This document shows, in pieces, positions 25,325 through 34,084 of a DNA stretch of 57,133 nt; positions within the stretch are counted from its first letter, which is position 1; each line of letters begins with the position of its first letter. The position numbers and the translations under genes were made by a program. The stretch lies in contig JAUHWG010000046.1 of NCBI GenBank assembly GCA_030424595.1, positions 1-57,133 on the forward strand, in the 5' to 3' direction. The notes beneath the pieces were generated by a model. The model was not told the DNA's origin. It made no database searches and saw nothing but the letters and a program-made list of their open reading frames with translations. Origin of the DNA: Polyangia bacterium. GTDB taxonomy: Bacteria; Myxococcota_A; Polyangia; Nannocystales; Nannocystaceae.

Positions 25325-26944
25325 ATGAGCGAGCGCGACAAGCCCTGGAGCCGCACCCTCCCCGCGAACCTCCCCGGACCCGGGGGCTGGGACACGATCG
25401 TGATCGGCTCCGGGATGGGCGGGATGACGGCCGCGGCGATCCTCGCCAAGCTCGGCCAGCGCGTCCTGGTGCTCGAGCAGCACTACGTCGCCGGCGGCTT
25501 CACCCACGAGTTTAAGCGGCCCGGCTACCATTGGGACGTCGGCGTCCACGCGGTCGGCGAGGTCACCCAGCACAGCCTGCCGGGTCGGCTCCTCACCCAC
25601 CTGACGGACGACCGCCTCAAGTGGGCCTCGCTCGGCCCGGTCTACGACGCCTTCGACTTCCCCGACGGCGTCCGCATCGACTTCCCCGACAACCGGCAGC
25701 AGTTCCGCGAGAACCTGGTCGAGGCCTTCCCACAGGAGGCCGACGCGATCGACACCTATCTCGCGCGGGTCCGCGAGGTCGCCGGGGCGATGCGCTTCTA
25801 CTACCTGGGGCGGATCTTCCCGGCGCGAAGCGGCGGCCTGGTCGAGCGGGCCTTCGCCGGGGCGGCCCGTCGCGCCTTCCTCGAGCGGACCCAGCCGGTC
25901 CTCGACTCGATCACCTCAAACCACCGCCTCAAGACGGTGCTCGCGGCCCAATGGGGCTATCACGGGTCGCCGCCGAGCCGCGCCTCCTTCGCCATTCAGG
26001 CGCTGGTGACCAAGCACTTCATGCACGGCGGCTACTACCCGGTCGGCGGCTCGGCGGAGATCGCCAAGCACCTCCTCGGGGCGGTCGCCGACGCCGGCGG
26101 TTGGACCCGGATCCGCGCGGATGTAGGTGAGATCCTGGTCGAGGGGGGCGCTGCGATCGGCGTCCGCATGAAGGACGGCGAGGAGATCCGCGCGCGCCGG
26201 GTGATCAGCGCGGCTGGAGCCCTGACGACCGTCAACCGCCTCCTGCCCGCCTCCGAGACCGCCGGCGGCTGGGTCGACGCGATCCGCGAGCTCAAGCCGG
26301 CGCCGGCCCACGTCTGCCTCTATCTCGGCTTCAAGGGCGACATCCGGGCCGCAGGCGCGGGCTCGGCCAACCGCTGGTTCTACAGCACCTGGGACGCCGA
26401 GATCGACACCTGGCACATCGGCCAGGAGGGGGAGAAGCCGCCGGACGCGTCGATCCTCTACTGCTCCTTCCCCTCGCTCAAGGACCCTAGCTACGACCCG
26501 GGCCCGGAGCTGCGGCACACCGGCGAGATCGTCACCTTCGTCCCCTGGGAGCGCTTCTCGGCCTGGCAGGGGACCCGCTGGCGCAAGCGCGGCGAGGACT
26601 ACGACGCGCTCAAGCGCAGGGTCAGCGAGAGCCTGCTCGATCAGTTCTTCCGGCGGATGCCCGAGCTGCGCGACATGGTCGATCACGTCGAGCTGTCGAC
26701 GCCGCTCTCGACCGATCATTTTGTCCGCCCGGCGCGGGGATCGATCTACGGCCTGGAGCCGACCCCTGCGCGCTTCGCCAACCCGCACCTCCGGCCGCGG
26801 ACGCCGATCCGTGGCCTCTTCATGGCCGGCTCCGACGTCGCGACCGTCGGCGTGATCGGGGCGATGATGGGGGGCGTGCTCGCGGCGACCGCGGCGGAGC
26901 CCCGCAACGCGTTGGGCCTCCTCCGAGGTCTCGGTCGCGAGTGA
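25325..26944 (+). CDS. FAD oxidoreductase, retinol 13,14-reductase/phytoene desaturase family
   Basis: 539 residues. The N-terminal Rossmann motif is VIGSGMGGMTAAAILAKLG (G28, G30, G33) followed by VLVLEQH and GGFTHEFKRPGYHWDVGVHA, typical of CrtI/RetSat-type enzymes that reduce, desaturate or isomerise isoprenoid chains. The C-terminal FAD-binding part is GLFMAGSDVATVGVIGAMMG. RetSat-like bacterial members include carotenoid enzymes. No carotenoid gene lies next to it, so the substrate is open. It stands alone between the IgGFc-type lipoprotein gene and murF. Confidence 0.88.
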   Translation: MSERDKPWSRTLPANLPGPGGWDTIVIGSGMGGMTAAAILAKLGQRVLVLEQHYVAGGFTHEFKRPGYHWDVGVHAVGEVTQHSLPGRLLTHLTDDRLKWASLGPVYDAFDFPDGVRIDFPDNRQQFRENLVEAFPQEADAIDTYLARVREVAGAMRFYYLGRIFPARSGGLVERAFAGAARRAFLERTQPVLDSITSNHRLKTVLAAQWGYHGSPPSRASFAIQALVTKHFMHGGYYPVGGSAEIAKHLLGAVADAGGWTRIRADVGEILVEGGAAIGVRMKDGEEIRARRVISAAGALTTVNRLLPASETAGGWVDAIRELKPAPAHVCLYLGFKGDIRAAGAGSANRWFYSTWDAEIDTWHIGQEGEKPPDASILYCSFPSLKDPSYDPGPELRHTGEIVTFVPWERFSAWQGTRWRKRGEDYDALKRRVSESLLDQFFRRMPELRDMVDHVELSTPLSTDHFVRPARGSIYGLEPTPARFANPHLRPRTPIRGLFMAGSDVATVGVIGAMMGGVLAATAAEPRNALGLLRGLGRE

Positions 26945-27004
26945 GCCTGGGGTCTCCCGGCCGGACCTTGTGTCACCCCCGAGCGATCAGCTTCGCGGTC
27001 CGGC

Positions 27005-27056
27005 GGAGCGGCTCGGCGGAGCGGCTCGGCGGAGTGACTCGGCAAAGCGGTCCGGC
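27005..27056. repeat. 13-bp tandem repeat
   Basis: GGAGCGGCTCGGC repeats at 27005, 27018 and, with changes, at 27031 and 27044. It sits in the 240-bp gap before murF. Probably simple slippage; no gene is seen in the gap. Confidence 0.65.
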
Positions 27057-27188
27057 AGGCTTCGCCGGAGCGGGTCGGGGGCTGGGGCGCGGACCTTCGG
27101 CCGAGCCTCCGCCGCAGACCCTCCCGGGGCGCTCTCGAGACGCGCCGCGAAATAGCGCCGCGACCCGAGGATCTGCTATTTGAGGGCG

Positions 27189-28628
27189 ATGCGCTGGAGC
27201 CCTGAGCAGGTCGCGACGATCACCGGCGGAGTTGTCCGCGTCCGCGGCGAGCGGACCGTCCACACCGCCTTCATCGACAGCCGTCGGCCCGTCAAGGACG
27301 GGCTCTTCGTGCCGATCGTCGCGGCCCGTGACGGCCACGAGTATATCCCCGCGGCGATCGAGGGCGGCGCCGCGGCGGTGCTCCTCGGGAGGGGTCGGCC
27401 GCTACCGGAGGGGATCGTCGCGGCGCCCGGGGGCCCGGCGAGGGCGAGCGTGATCGAGGTTGAGGATCCGCTGCGGGCGCTCGAGGCTCTGGCTGTTGAC
27501 GCGCGAGCGCGCTGCCCCGGACCGGTCGTCGCGATCTCCGGCTCGAACGGCAAGACGACGACGCGGGCGATGGTCGCGGCGGTGCTCGGCTCGGCCTACG
27601 ACCCCGTCCTCTGCACCCAGGGAAACCTCAACAACCATCTCGGCGTGCCGCTCACCCTCACCGGCGAGCCTGAGGATCCGCAGGTGATGGTCATCGAGCT
27701 CGGCATGAGCGCGCCAGGGGAGAACCAGCACCTGGCGGCCTTGGTCCGCCCGACCCACGCGGTGATCACGTCGATCGCCCTGGAGCACCTCGAGTTCATG
27801 GGCTCGATCGAGGCGATCGCTGCGGCGGAGGCCGAGCCTATCGCTGAGGTGATCGACGGGGGCGCGCTCATCTACCCCGGCGATGAGCCGCTCCTCGCCC
27901 CTCACATCCCCGCCGCGGGTGACGGGAGGGGGCTCGTCCTCCGCCCCTTCGGCGCCCTTGAGGCCGCGACCGTGAGGGTCGTCGGCGTCGAGCTGGGCGA
28001 GCGGACGACGGCGATCCTCGAGGTCGCCCTGCCGAGCGGCGGCGTCGAGCGTGTGCGTCCCCGCCTCCAGGTCTTCGGCGCCCACAATGCCCGCAACGCC
28101 GCCGCGGCCCTGGCCGTCGGGGTCGATCTCGGCCTGCCTCTGGCGGCGATGTGCGAGGCGCTCGAGGGGGTCTCGCCGGTCGGCGATCGAGGCCGTCTGA
28201 TCCGCGCGGGCGGCCACTCGATCATCGCCGACTGCTACAACTCCAACCCCGGCTCGGTCGCGGTCGCGCTGCGGAGCCTCGCCGGGCTTCGGGGGCAGGT
28301 CTCGGGCTCCCTCGTCGCCGTGCTCGGCGACATGTTGGAGCTGGGGCCGACCGAGGCGGCCCTCCACGCGGAGGTCGGCGCCTTGGTCCAGGAGCTGGGG
28401 ATCGACTCGCTCATCACCGTGGGCGAGCGTGCGCGGGAGATGGCTGCGCCGGCCGCCCGCGGAGGTGTCGCGGTGACCGCGTTCGCCGCGGACGCGGAGC
28501 CCAAGGCGATCGCCGGGATGGCTCGCCAGCTCCTCGGCGCTCAGCCGGGCGCCGTCCTCTTCAAGGGGAGCCGCGGGGTTCGCCTAGAGCGGGCGCTGGC
28601 GGCTCTGCAGGCGGAGCTCGAGCCCTGA
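27189..28628 (+). CDS. murF: UDP-MurNAc-tripeptide--D-Ala-D-Ala ligase MurF
   Basis: About 479 residues; the ATG at 27189 (MRWSPEQVATITGG) is taken, with a TTG three codons upstream as an alternative. The Mur-ligase signature is complete: SGSNGKTTT (P-loop), the MurF-type GNLNNHLGVPLTL, ELGMSAPGE, TSIALEHLEFMGS, FGAHNARNAAAALAVG and DCYNSNPGSV. The enzyme adds D-Ala-D-Ala to the UDP-MurNAc tripeptide, the last cytoplasmic peptide step of murein synthesis. It is isolated from any dcw cluster genes here. Confidence 0.92.
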   Translation: MRWSPEQVATITGGVVRVRGERTVHTAFIDSRRPVKDGLFVPIVAARDGHEYIPAAIEGGAAAVLLGRGRPLPEGIVAAPGGPARASVIEVEDPLRALEALAVDARARCPGPVVAISGSNGKTTTRAMVAAVLGSAYDPVLCTQGNLNNHLGVPLTLTGEPEDPQVMVIELGMSAPGENQHLAALVRPTHAVITSIALEHLEFMGSIEAIAAAEAEPIAEVIDGGALIYPGDEPLLAPHIPAAGDGRGLVLRPFGALEAATVRVVGVELGERTTAILEVALPSGGVERVRPRLQVFGAHNARNAAAALAVGVDLGLPLAAMCEALEGVSPVGDRGRLIRAGGHSIIADCYNSNPGSVAVALRSLAGLRGQVSGSLVAVLGDMLELGPTEAALHAEVGALVQELGIDSLITVGERAREMAAPAARGGVAVTAFAADAEPKAIAGMARQLLGAQPGAVLFKGSRGVRLERALAALQAELEP

Positions 28629-28660
28629 GATAGGCTGAGGAACACCGACACAGCCGGCTC

Positions 28661-28758
28661 TGCGCGTTGTCGCTCATCACGTGCGCGAGAGACTCGACGA
28701 GCATGTGTCGACAGAAGGTCTGCACTCGCGAGTCGTCTACGCGCCCGGTAGCGGAGCC
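28661..28758 (+). repeat. Dispersed LDEHVS-type repeat, copy 1
   Basis: An imperfect copy of the segment found inverted at 56800-56893. One frame reads RERLDEHVSTEGLHSRVVYA then PGSGA. It fills the gap between murF and the convergent HPt gene. The shared protein-like frame suggests a degraded coding element or mobile repeat. Confidence 0.55.
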
Positions 28759-28762
28759 CTGG

Positions 28763-29416
28763 CTAGGCTGCTGCGGCCTGGAGATATTCGGCGATGGCCG
28801 CCTTCAGGCGGACGAGCTCTGCGTCGAGCTCGGCCATCTTCTCCGGGATGTCGGCGAGGTTCTCCTCGCGCCCGGCGAGCTCGATCTTGAGGGCGACCGC
28901 GGCGGAGGCCTCGGCGGCGATCAGCATGAGCGAGCCCTTGAGGCGATGGGAGGTGACGTGCACGGTTGCCACGTCTTCGGCCGCGAGCGCGTCCCGCAGG
29001 AGCTGCATCTGCGAGTCGATCTCCGGCGTCATCTCCTGGATGACCGTGTAGAGGAGCTCCTCGTCTTCGCCGCAGAGGTCGAGCGCCTTCTGCCTGTCGA
29101 AGGGGGGCGCGTCGGCGACAGGGGCCTCGGGCTGCGGGGTCGAGGGTCGCGAGCTCGAGGACGGCGAGGACGGCGAGGACGGCGAGGACGGCGAGGGCTC
29201 TGCCGAGGCGATCGGGGTCGAGATAAAGCCGGGCTCAGCCCGCACGCGAGGCCTTGACTCTTGGCTGCGGGCGCGCCAGGCCAGGACAGCGACGACGACG
29301 AAGAGGACGACACAGCCGACGACGATGAGCGAGATCTCGGCTCCTCCAAGGGTCGGCTCGGGGGCGATGTCAGCGATGACTTGGAGCGTGGACACGGAGA
29401 ATTGAGTACTACCCAT
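28763..29416 (-). CDS. Membrane-anchored histidine-phosphotransfer (HPt) protein
   Basis: 217 residues from the ATG at 29416. One membrane helix (about 28-48, ISLIVVGCVVLFVVVAVLAW) is followed by a basic stop-transfer stretch, then a Ser/Pro linker encoded by a 9-bp tandem repeat (29157-29196). The C-terminal HPt domain spans about residues 107-215 and has the phospho-accepting His in VTSHRLKGS (H157). HPt domains relay phosphate between receiver domains and hybrid kinases. No partner kinase or receiver gene is adjacent. Membrane tethering of a free-standing HPt is uncommon. Confidence 0.83.
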   Translation of the reverse strand: MGSTQFSVSTLQVIADIAPEPTLGGAEISLIVVGCVVLFVVVAVLAWRARSQESRPRVRAEPGFISTPIASAEPSPSSPSSPSSPSSSSRPSTPQPEAPVADAPPFDRQKALDLCGEDEELLYTVIQEMTPEIDSQMQLLRDALAAEDVATVHVTSHRLKGSLMLIAAEASAAVALKIELAGREENLADIPEKMAELDAELVRLKAAIAEYLQAAAA

Positions 29417-29817
29417 GTGGGCCTCTGTGTGGCGAAGAACGTTGGAATCGGGCCTCTCGGTCAGGTGACTTGGGCCACCTGTCGCCACGGGCTGCTCGGG
29501 CGCGTGTTCCCGCTCGGTTCGCCCGGAGGCCGCAGGGCTCGGGGGAGCTCGGCGACGTGACGCTGTCCCCTGCGCCTCGGGTCGACCGATCGCCCGAGCC
29601 GGAGCTGGTGTGGATCGCGCTCCTCGGCGCTGCCCAGCCGGCCGGGGCCGGGGCCTGGGCGCCCGTTGGCCCCTTGGCTCAGTCCGTCAAGCGACCGGTT
29701 CACGGCGCCGTTACCCCGGAATCGGCCTCTGTTCGCAGATCGGGCCCGTCTGAGGCCGCGCCGCTCCCCTGCAGGCGGAGACCGGCGCGGAGCGACGAGT
29801 CCGCGTATCATCGCGCC

Positions 29818-30312
29818 GTGCTCGGCTACCTCTGGCGTACCGCCCCGCCCCTCCTCCGGGCGGCCCTCCACCGCGACGGAAGCCTCATCTCCCGGATCGA
29901 GCGCCGAGTTCGACTCCGCGAGATCGATCCCAACCTCCATATGAACCAGGCGGTCTACGCCGAGGTGATGGAGCTCGGACGGGCGGACTGGGCGATCCGT
30001 TCCAGGGCCTTCTCGCGCTGGCGCGCCGAGGGCGTCAAGCCTGTGGTCGCCGAGCAGCGGATCGTCTATCGCCACGAGCTGCGCCTGCGCGCCCGCTACA
30101 CCATTGAGACCCGGGCGCTCGCGGTGGAGGGGCGCCTCCTCCACATGCGCACCCTGCTCCTCAGCGGCGACCAGGTCCACGCCAGCAACGACGCGAAGAT
30201 CCTCTTCATCGGCGCGCGTGGGGTTCTCGCGGCGCCGGAGACCGAGGCCCTCTGCGAGGGGTTCCTCGTCGCGCCCTTGGTGGTCGAGGACTGGCGCACC
30301 GTCGCGGCCTAG
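29818..30312 (+). CDS. Hotdog-fold thioesterase (THEM6/4HBT-like)
   Basis: 164 residues from the GTG at 29818; the frame is open for another 116 codons upstream, but that part is low-complexity, unlike the family, and antisense to the HPt gene's 5' region. The core ERRVRLREIDPNLHMNQAVY then AEVMELGRADWAIRS matches thioesterase-like proteins, with the catalytic-type Asp and the HMNQ loop. RIVYRHELRLRARYTIETRA and HMRTLLLSGDQVHASNDAKI complete the hotdog. It probably hydrolyses an acyl thioester; the acyl group is unknown. Confidence 0.8.
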   Translation: MLGYLWRTAPPLLRAALHRDGSLISRIERRVRLREIDPNLHMNQAVYAEVMELGRADWAIRSRAFSRWRAEGVKPVVAEQRIVYRHELRLRARYTIETRALAVEGRLLHMRTLLLSGDQVHASNDAKILFIGARGVLAAPETEALCEGFLVAPLVVEDWRTVAA

Positions 30313-30379
30313 GACCGACTGACGGGACGATCGTGCGCCGGCTCTCGCCAAGCCCGGAGACCGACTCCGGGTGCTCGGG

Positions 30380-30490
30380 GCGACACGCTGCCACAGACCG
30401 CGTTGGGCGTGTCCGGCCCATCGCAGACCTTCCACCCCGGGGGCGTCGTGCCTGCGCGGTCGTCGTAGTGCATGACCTCGTAGGGCGGAC
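30380..30490 (-). pseudogene. Coding-like remnant in a convergent gap
   Basis: The minus-strand frame reads PPYEVMHYDDRAGTTPPGWK then VCDGPDTPNAVCG, with third codon positions mostly G or C and residues (H, Y, W, N, C) unlike the Arg/Ser/Pro shadows elsewhere. It has no start, and the region ends in the stop-side gap of the thioesterase gene. I read it as a scrap of a lost gene. Family unknown. Confidence 0.35.
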
Positions 30491-30528
30491 CGCGGAGGAG
30501 CGCATGGGCCCTGGGCCCAGGACCCGGA

Positions 30529-32343
30529 TCAGGGCGCGAACTTGACCTTCGAGATGACCAGCGAGACCTCGTCGACGTAGCCCATACCGCCGGGCTCCGC
30601 GTCGCCAAAGCAGATCTGCCAGGCGCCGTTGCTCGCCTCGCCGATGAAGTCGCCGAAGTTGGTGCCCTCGCCGGCGCCTGGGTTCGGGAAGTAGTCGCAG
30701 AGGCCGTCGTCCTGGCAGACGACGTTGCCGATCCCCATCAGCTCCGCGTCGACGAGACCGGCGTCGCGGAGGGTGATCGGGAAGTTCGCCTTCATCGCCG
30801 ACTTGTCGCCGCCGTTGCCCTCGCCGTCGTCCTTGAGCTCGTCAAAGCCGGGTCGGCTCATGATCGTGCTGATCGCCCCCGAGGGCGACTGCACCTTGAT
30901 CACGAGGTCGCCGACCTCTCCGTGGGCGATCCCGACCTCGAGCTCGTCGATGAGCTCGACGAAGTTGATCCCGTCGTCGATCACGTTGAGGGCGACGCAC
31001 ACCATCGACGCGAGCGAGCCGTCGTAGGTGTCGTTGGGGATGTCGAGGGCCAGGTTTTCCTTCTTCACCAGGATCGTCTGGGCGTTGCCGGGGCACTCGT
31101 TGGCGTCGCCGACGATCTCGGGGCACAGCGGCGCCATCGCGGCCATCACCGCGTCCTGGTCGCCCTGTGACCAGCCGGCGCTGGCCATCGCCCCGCTCAG
31201 ATCGCCGAGGAGGGCGACGAAGTCCTCGTACATGATCGGCGAGTTGCCCTCGTTCGGATCGGTGAGGCCCTCGTGGCCGATCTTCATCGCCGCGCAGGGG
31301 TTGTCGAGGGCGACGCCAGGATCGACGTCGACGGCGGGGGGATCGACCTCTGCGCCGTAGACGATCGGCCCGTCGAGCCCGGCGAGCTGGCGGGTGAAGC
31401 AGGTGTTGAGGCGGACGAAGTCCGACTCGAGGAAGAAGCCGTTGATCGCGAAGTCCTTGGCGATCCGATCGATCATGGTGTCGGGCTCGCCGATCAGCCC
31501 GACCATCGAGCTGTAGGCCGGCTTGCGTCCGACCCGCTGGTAGACCGTCTGATCGTTGTTCGGGTCCTCGACGATGTCGCCGGCCATGCCGCCTAGCACC
31601 GTCAGGATCGCGGTCGCGTCGTCGTCGCTGAGCTCGACGTAGGTCTCTTGGTGGTCGGCCAGCGCGCTCCCGTAGTCCTCCGCGAGGTCGCCGAAGTCGA
31701 GCGTCGAGATCCCCATCCCGAGGTGGGCGCTCTTCATGTCGGTGCAGGTGTACATCACCGCGGCGCAGCCGACCGCCTCACCGATCTGCTCGTTGAGACA
31801 GTTGATAAGGTTCGCCCCGTCGACCTCACTGTTGAGGAAATAGCCGTTGATCCGCTCGTCGACGAGCACCTTGCCGACAAAGTTGGTGTTGAGCTCGCCG
31901 ACGCCGACCATCCCGCCGAGGTGGAGGCAGAGCTCGGAGTCGACCTCGCCTGTGGTGGTGGTCGTCGTGTCCTCGGTCGTCGCCGTCGGGTCTGTCGTCG
32001 TCGCCGTCGGGTCTGTCGTCGTCGTCGTCGGGTCCGTCGTCGTGTCCTCGGTCGTCGACACGGTCGCGGTCGCCGGATCGTCGGTCTCGGTCCCGTCGGT
32101 GGTCGTCATGCCGGTGGAGGTCGACGCCGTCTCGGTCCCGTCGGTGTCCGCCGTCGTGCCGGTCTCTGTACCCGTCCCGGAGAAGGTCGCCCCGGTCACG
32201 ATCCCGTCGTCACCGGAGCAGCCCGCGAGGGCCAGCGCAGCGCCGAAGCCGAGGCTCCAGCAGAACCCCAGCCTCGAGGCAACGTCCGCGCCGTGGATCG
32301 CGAGAGGGGAGGGATGAGGACGGCGTCGGTGCGTACGAGTCAT
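30529..32343 (-). CDS. Lipoprotein with two truncated-globin-like domains and a P domain
   Basis: 604 residues. Signal peptide with lipobox LALAGC (C42), then a Thr/Asp linker to about residue 135. Residues 138-256 resemble a group-I truncated haemoglobin: LGGMVGVGELNTNFVGKVL.D, then AVGCAAVMYTCTDMKSAHLG, where H207 is in the proximal-His position. Residues 281-412 repeat the fold (INGFFLESDFVRLNTCFTRQ, LDGPIVYG, AAMKIGHEGL with H357). Residues 425-602 look like a proprotein-convertase P domain (IAHGEVGDLVIKVQSPSGAI ... FGDFIGEASNGAWQICFGDA ... GYVDEVSLVI). The distal Tyr and the E-helix HQ are not conserved. Extracytoplasmic. Haem binding is plausible but unproven. Confidence 0.75.
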   Translation of the reverse strand: MTRTHRRRPHPSPLAIHGADVASRLGFCWSLGFGAALALAGCSGDDGIVTGATFSGTGTETGTTADTDGTETASTSTGMTTTDGTETDDPATATVSTTEDTTTDPTTTTTDPTATTTDPTATTEDTTTTTTGEVDSELCLHLGGMVGVGELNTNFVGKVLVDERINGYFLNSEVDGANLINCLNEQIGEAVGCAAVMYTCTDMKSAHLGMGISTLDFGDLAEDYGSALADHQETYVELSDDDATAILTVLGGMAGDIVEDPNNDQTVYQRVGRKPAYSSMVGLIGEPDTMIDRIAKDFAINGFFLESDFVRLNTCFTRQLAGLDGPIVYGAEVDPPAVDVDPGVALDNPCAAMKIGHEGLTDPNEGNSPIMYEDFVALLGDLSGAMASAGWSQGDQDAVMAAMAPLCPEIVGDANECPGNAQTILVKKENLALDIPNDTYDGSLASMVCVALNVIDDGINFVELIDELEVGIAHGEVGDLVIKVQSPSGAISTIMSRPGFDELKDDGEGNGGDKSAMKANFPITLRDAGLVDAELMGIGNVVCQDDGLCDYFPNPGAGEGTNFGDFIGEASNGAWQICFGDAEPGGMGYVDEVSLVISKVKFAP

Positions 32344-32510
32344 GGGTCAACAATCCAGGCGAGGCGTAGCGAGGCTCCGAGGGTAGCGCAGCCCAAAGAT
32401 GGTTGGAACCAGATCGAGATGCGCGATCCAGGTGGTTTGATGTACGCGCAAGCTTCAACGGCCGGCCGTCCGCCCCCAACCTCGTCGGGCTCCATACGGG
32501 GCTACGGGCC

Positions 32511-32600
32511 CGTAGCGAGGCTCCCGCGGGCCCCTGCGCCGCGATCGTCGACCCGGTCGGCGTTCGACGATACGCCACCGTCTCGGGATCGACCAGCCGC
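32511..32600 (+). repeat. Dispersed intergenic repeat R1, copy
   Basis: GTAGCGAGGCTCCCGCGGGC followed by GCGCCGCGATCGTCGACCC and GTTCGACGATACGCC align with the R1 unit at 45545-45630 (minus). It lies in the 447-bp gap 32344-32790, which has no gene that can be supported. Confidence 0.5.
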
Positions 32601-32763
32601 AAAGGGCGGAGCCGAGGGGGAGAGTAGGGGGACGTTCGCGGCGGTGAGGAGACCGTGGGCTGTCGCGCTCCGATGGTGGGTCCTCCTGGCTTCGCCGACA
32701 CGCCGCGGCGCCGGGGCTCTCGTCCGGTCCTGGCGGGGCCGCGGGGGCCAGCGGGGATCGAGT

Positions 32764-32788
32764 GCGCGCGGCGAACCTCGCCGCGCGC
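32764..32788 (-). terminator. Strong hairpin 3' of the 32791-34005 gene
   Basis: GCGCGCGGCGA (32764-32774) and TCGCCGCGCGC (32778-32788) form a perfect 11-bp GC stem with a three-base loop. It is three bases beyond the stop codon of the minus-strand gene. There is no T tract, but the position and strength suggest transcription termination. Confidence 0.6.
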
Positions 32789-32790
32789 CG

Positions 32791-34005
32791 CTAGACGTCT
32801 TCGTCGAGCTGCGGCGCGAGGAGCCGCCGGATCCACTCGGCGGAGGCGCCCATCCCCTCGCAGATCATCGAGATCTGCTCGCGCAGCAGCGACACCCGGT
32901 CGAGCCGGCGGGCCGCCTCCAAGGCGATGTCGTAGGCGTCAAAGACGTCGGCCCCGTCGATCAGGTGACCGTGCCCGCCGGCGATCCAGCGCAGAGACGC
33001 GACCGCGACGTCGTAGGCGAAGCTCGGATCGTGGGTGAGACGCTCGCCGGCCGCCCGGTTCAGGGTCCGGGGATCGCACGGTGCACGCTGCGCGATCTCG
33101 GCGGCGAGGTTGTAGAAGCGGAGCGAGCGCGCGGTCGCAAACCACCGGCCCTCCTGGCCGGGCGAGGCGGCGATGAGGTCGCTGAGGATCGTCGACGGTT
33201 CACGCTCTGGGTACTTCGCCGCCAAGCTGCGAAAGGTCTGGAGGTAGTTTTGCCGGCGGTTGGCGAGGTGAGCGTAGTCCGCGTAGGCCTGCTCGCGGCG
33301 GCCCGCGGTCAGCAGGACCCCCTCGCAGACCGCGGCGATCGCCGGCTCGTAGGGATGGGCCAGGAGGTTCGACTCGCGGGCGTAGGCGATCGCCTCGTCG
33401 ACCTCGCCGAGGGCCGCCAGGGCGAGGACGCCGTAGCGCCGCTCGGGCCAGATCCCGATCGCCCGCAGGCGCAGGAGGTCGATGATGTCGCGGTGCCGTT
33501 CGGCGGCGAGGAGAACCGAGAGACAGGCTCGGCTCGCCTGGACGTCGAGGCCCTCGGACCAGGCCGCTTGCAGGTCCGGATAGAGCCGCTCCGCCCAGGT
33601 CTGCGCGAGCTCGGGTCCGACCAGCGCACCCCAGGCGTCGGCGACCGGGTCGAGGAGACCGCGCTCGTCGGCGAGGAGCGCCGGCCAGAGCCGATCGGCC
33701 CAGGCCGCCCGGAGCTGGCGCTCCGCCCCGCTCCCTCCGAGCCACGAGGTCACCTCGTCGAGCGCCCGGGTCAGCTGACGAGCGAGGGCTCCCTCCGGAT
33801 CCTCGACCTCGGCGAGCACCCGAGGCATCCCGGCGATCCACAGGACGACCTCCAAGAGCGCCTGTGCGGGCGAGCTCCGCCGGAGCGCCCGAAGCTCGCG
33901 GATACGGGCCGTCAGCGCCTCTTGGGCGACCCGTTGCTCTCCCGCGGCGAAGGCCGCCGGTCCCCACCCTGCGGGCCCTCGGGGCGTTCGCCTCGGCTCC
34001 GACAC
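32791..34005 (-). CDS. Helical-repeat protein, unknown
   Basis: 404 residues, soluble, almost entirely alpha-helical, rich in Ala/Leu/Arg/Glu. The middle part (RRYGVLALAALGEVDEAIAY, AIAAVCEGVLLTAGRREQAY, FATARSLRFYNLAAEIAQRA) looks like degenerate TPR-type helical hairpins. No catalytic motif, signal peptide or membrane helix is visible. Divergent from the flavin monooxygenase gene with only 79 bp between the starts. Confidence 0.7.
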   Translation of the reverse strand: MSEPRRTPRGPAGWGPAAFAAGEQRVAQEALTARIRELRALRRSSPAQALLEVVLWIAGMPRVLAEVEDPEGALARQLTRALDEVTSWLGGSGAERQLRAAWADRLWPALLADERGLLDPVADAWGALVGPELAQTWAERLYPDLQAAWSEGLDVQASRACLSVLLAAERHRDIIDLLRLRAIGIWPERRYGVLALAALGEVDEAIAYARESNLLAHPYEPAIAAVCEGVLLTAGRREQAYADYAHLANRRQNYLQTFRSLAAKYPEREPSTILSDLIAASPGQEGRWFATARSLRFYNLAAEIAQRAPCDPRTLNRAAGERLTHDPSFAYDVAVASLRWIAGGHGHLIDGADVFDAYDIALEAARRLDRVSLLREQISMICEGMGASAEWIRRLLAPQLDEDV

Positions 34006-34084
34006 AGGACGACGCTAGCCCCTTTGGCGCGAGATTGCACGGCGCGCGGCCACCGCGCTGAGGTATCGTGGCGCCCCCTACGTC

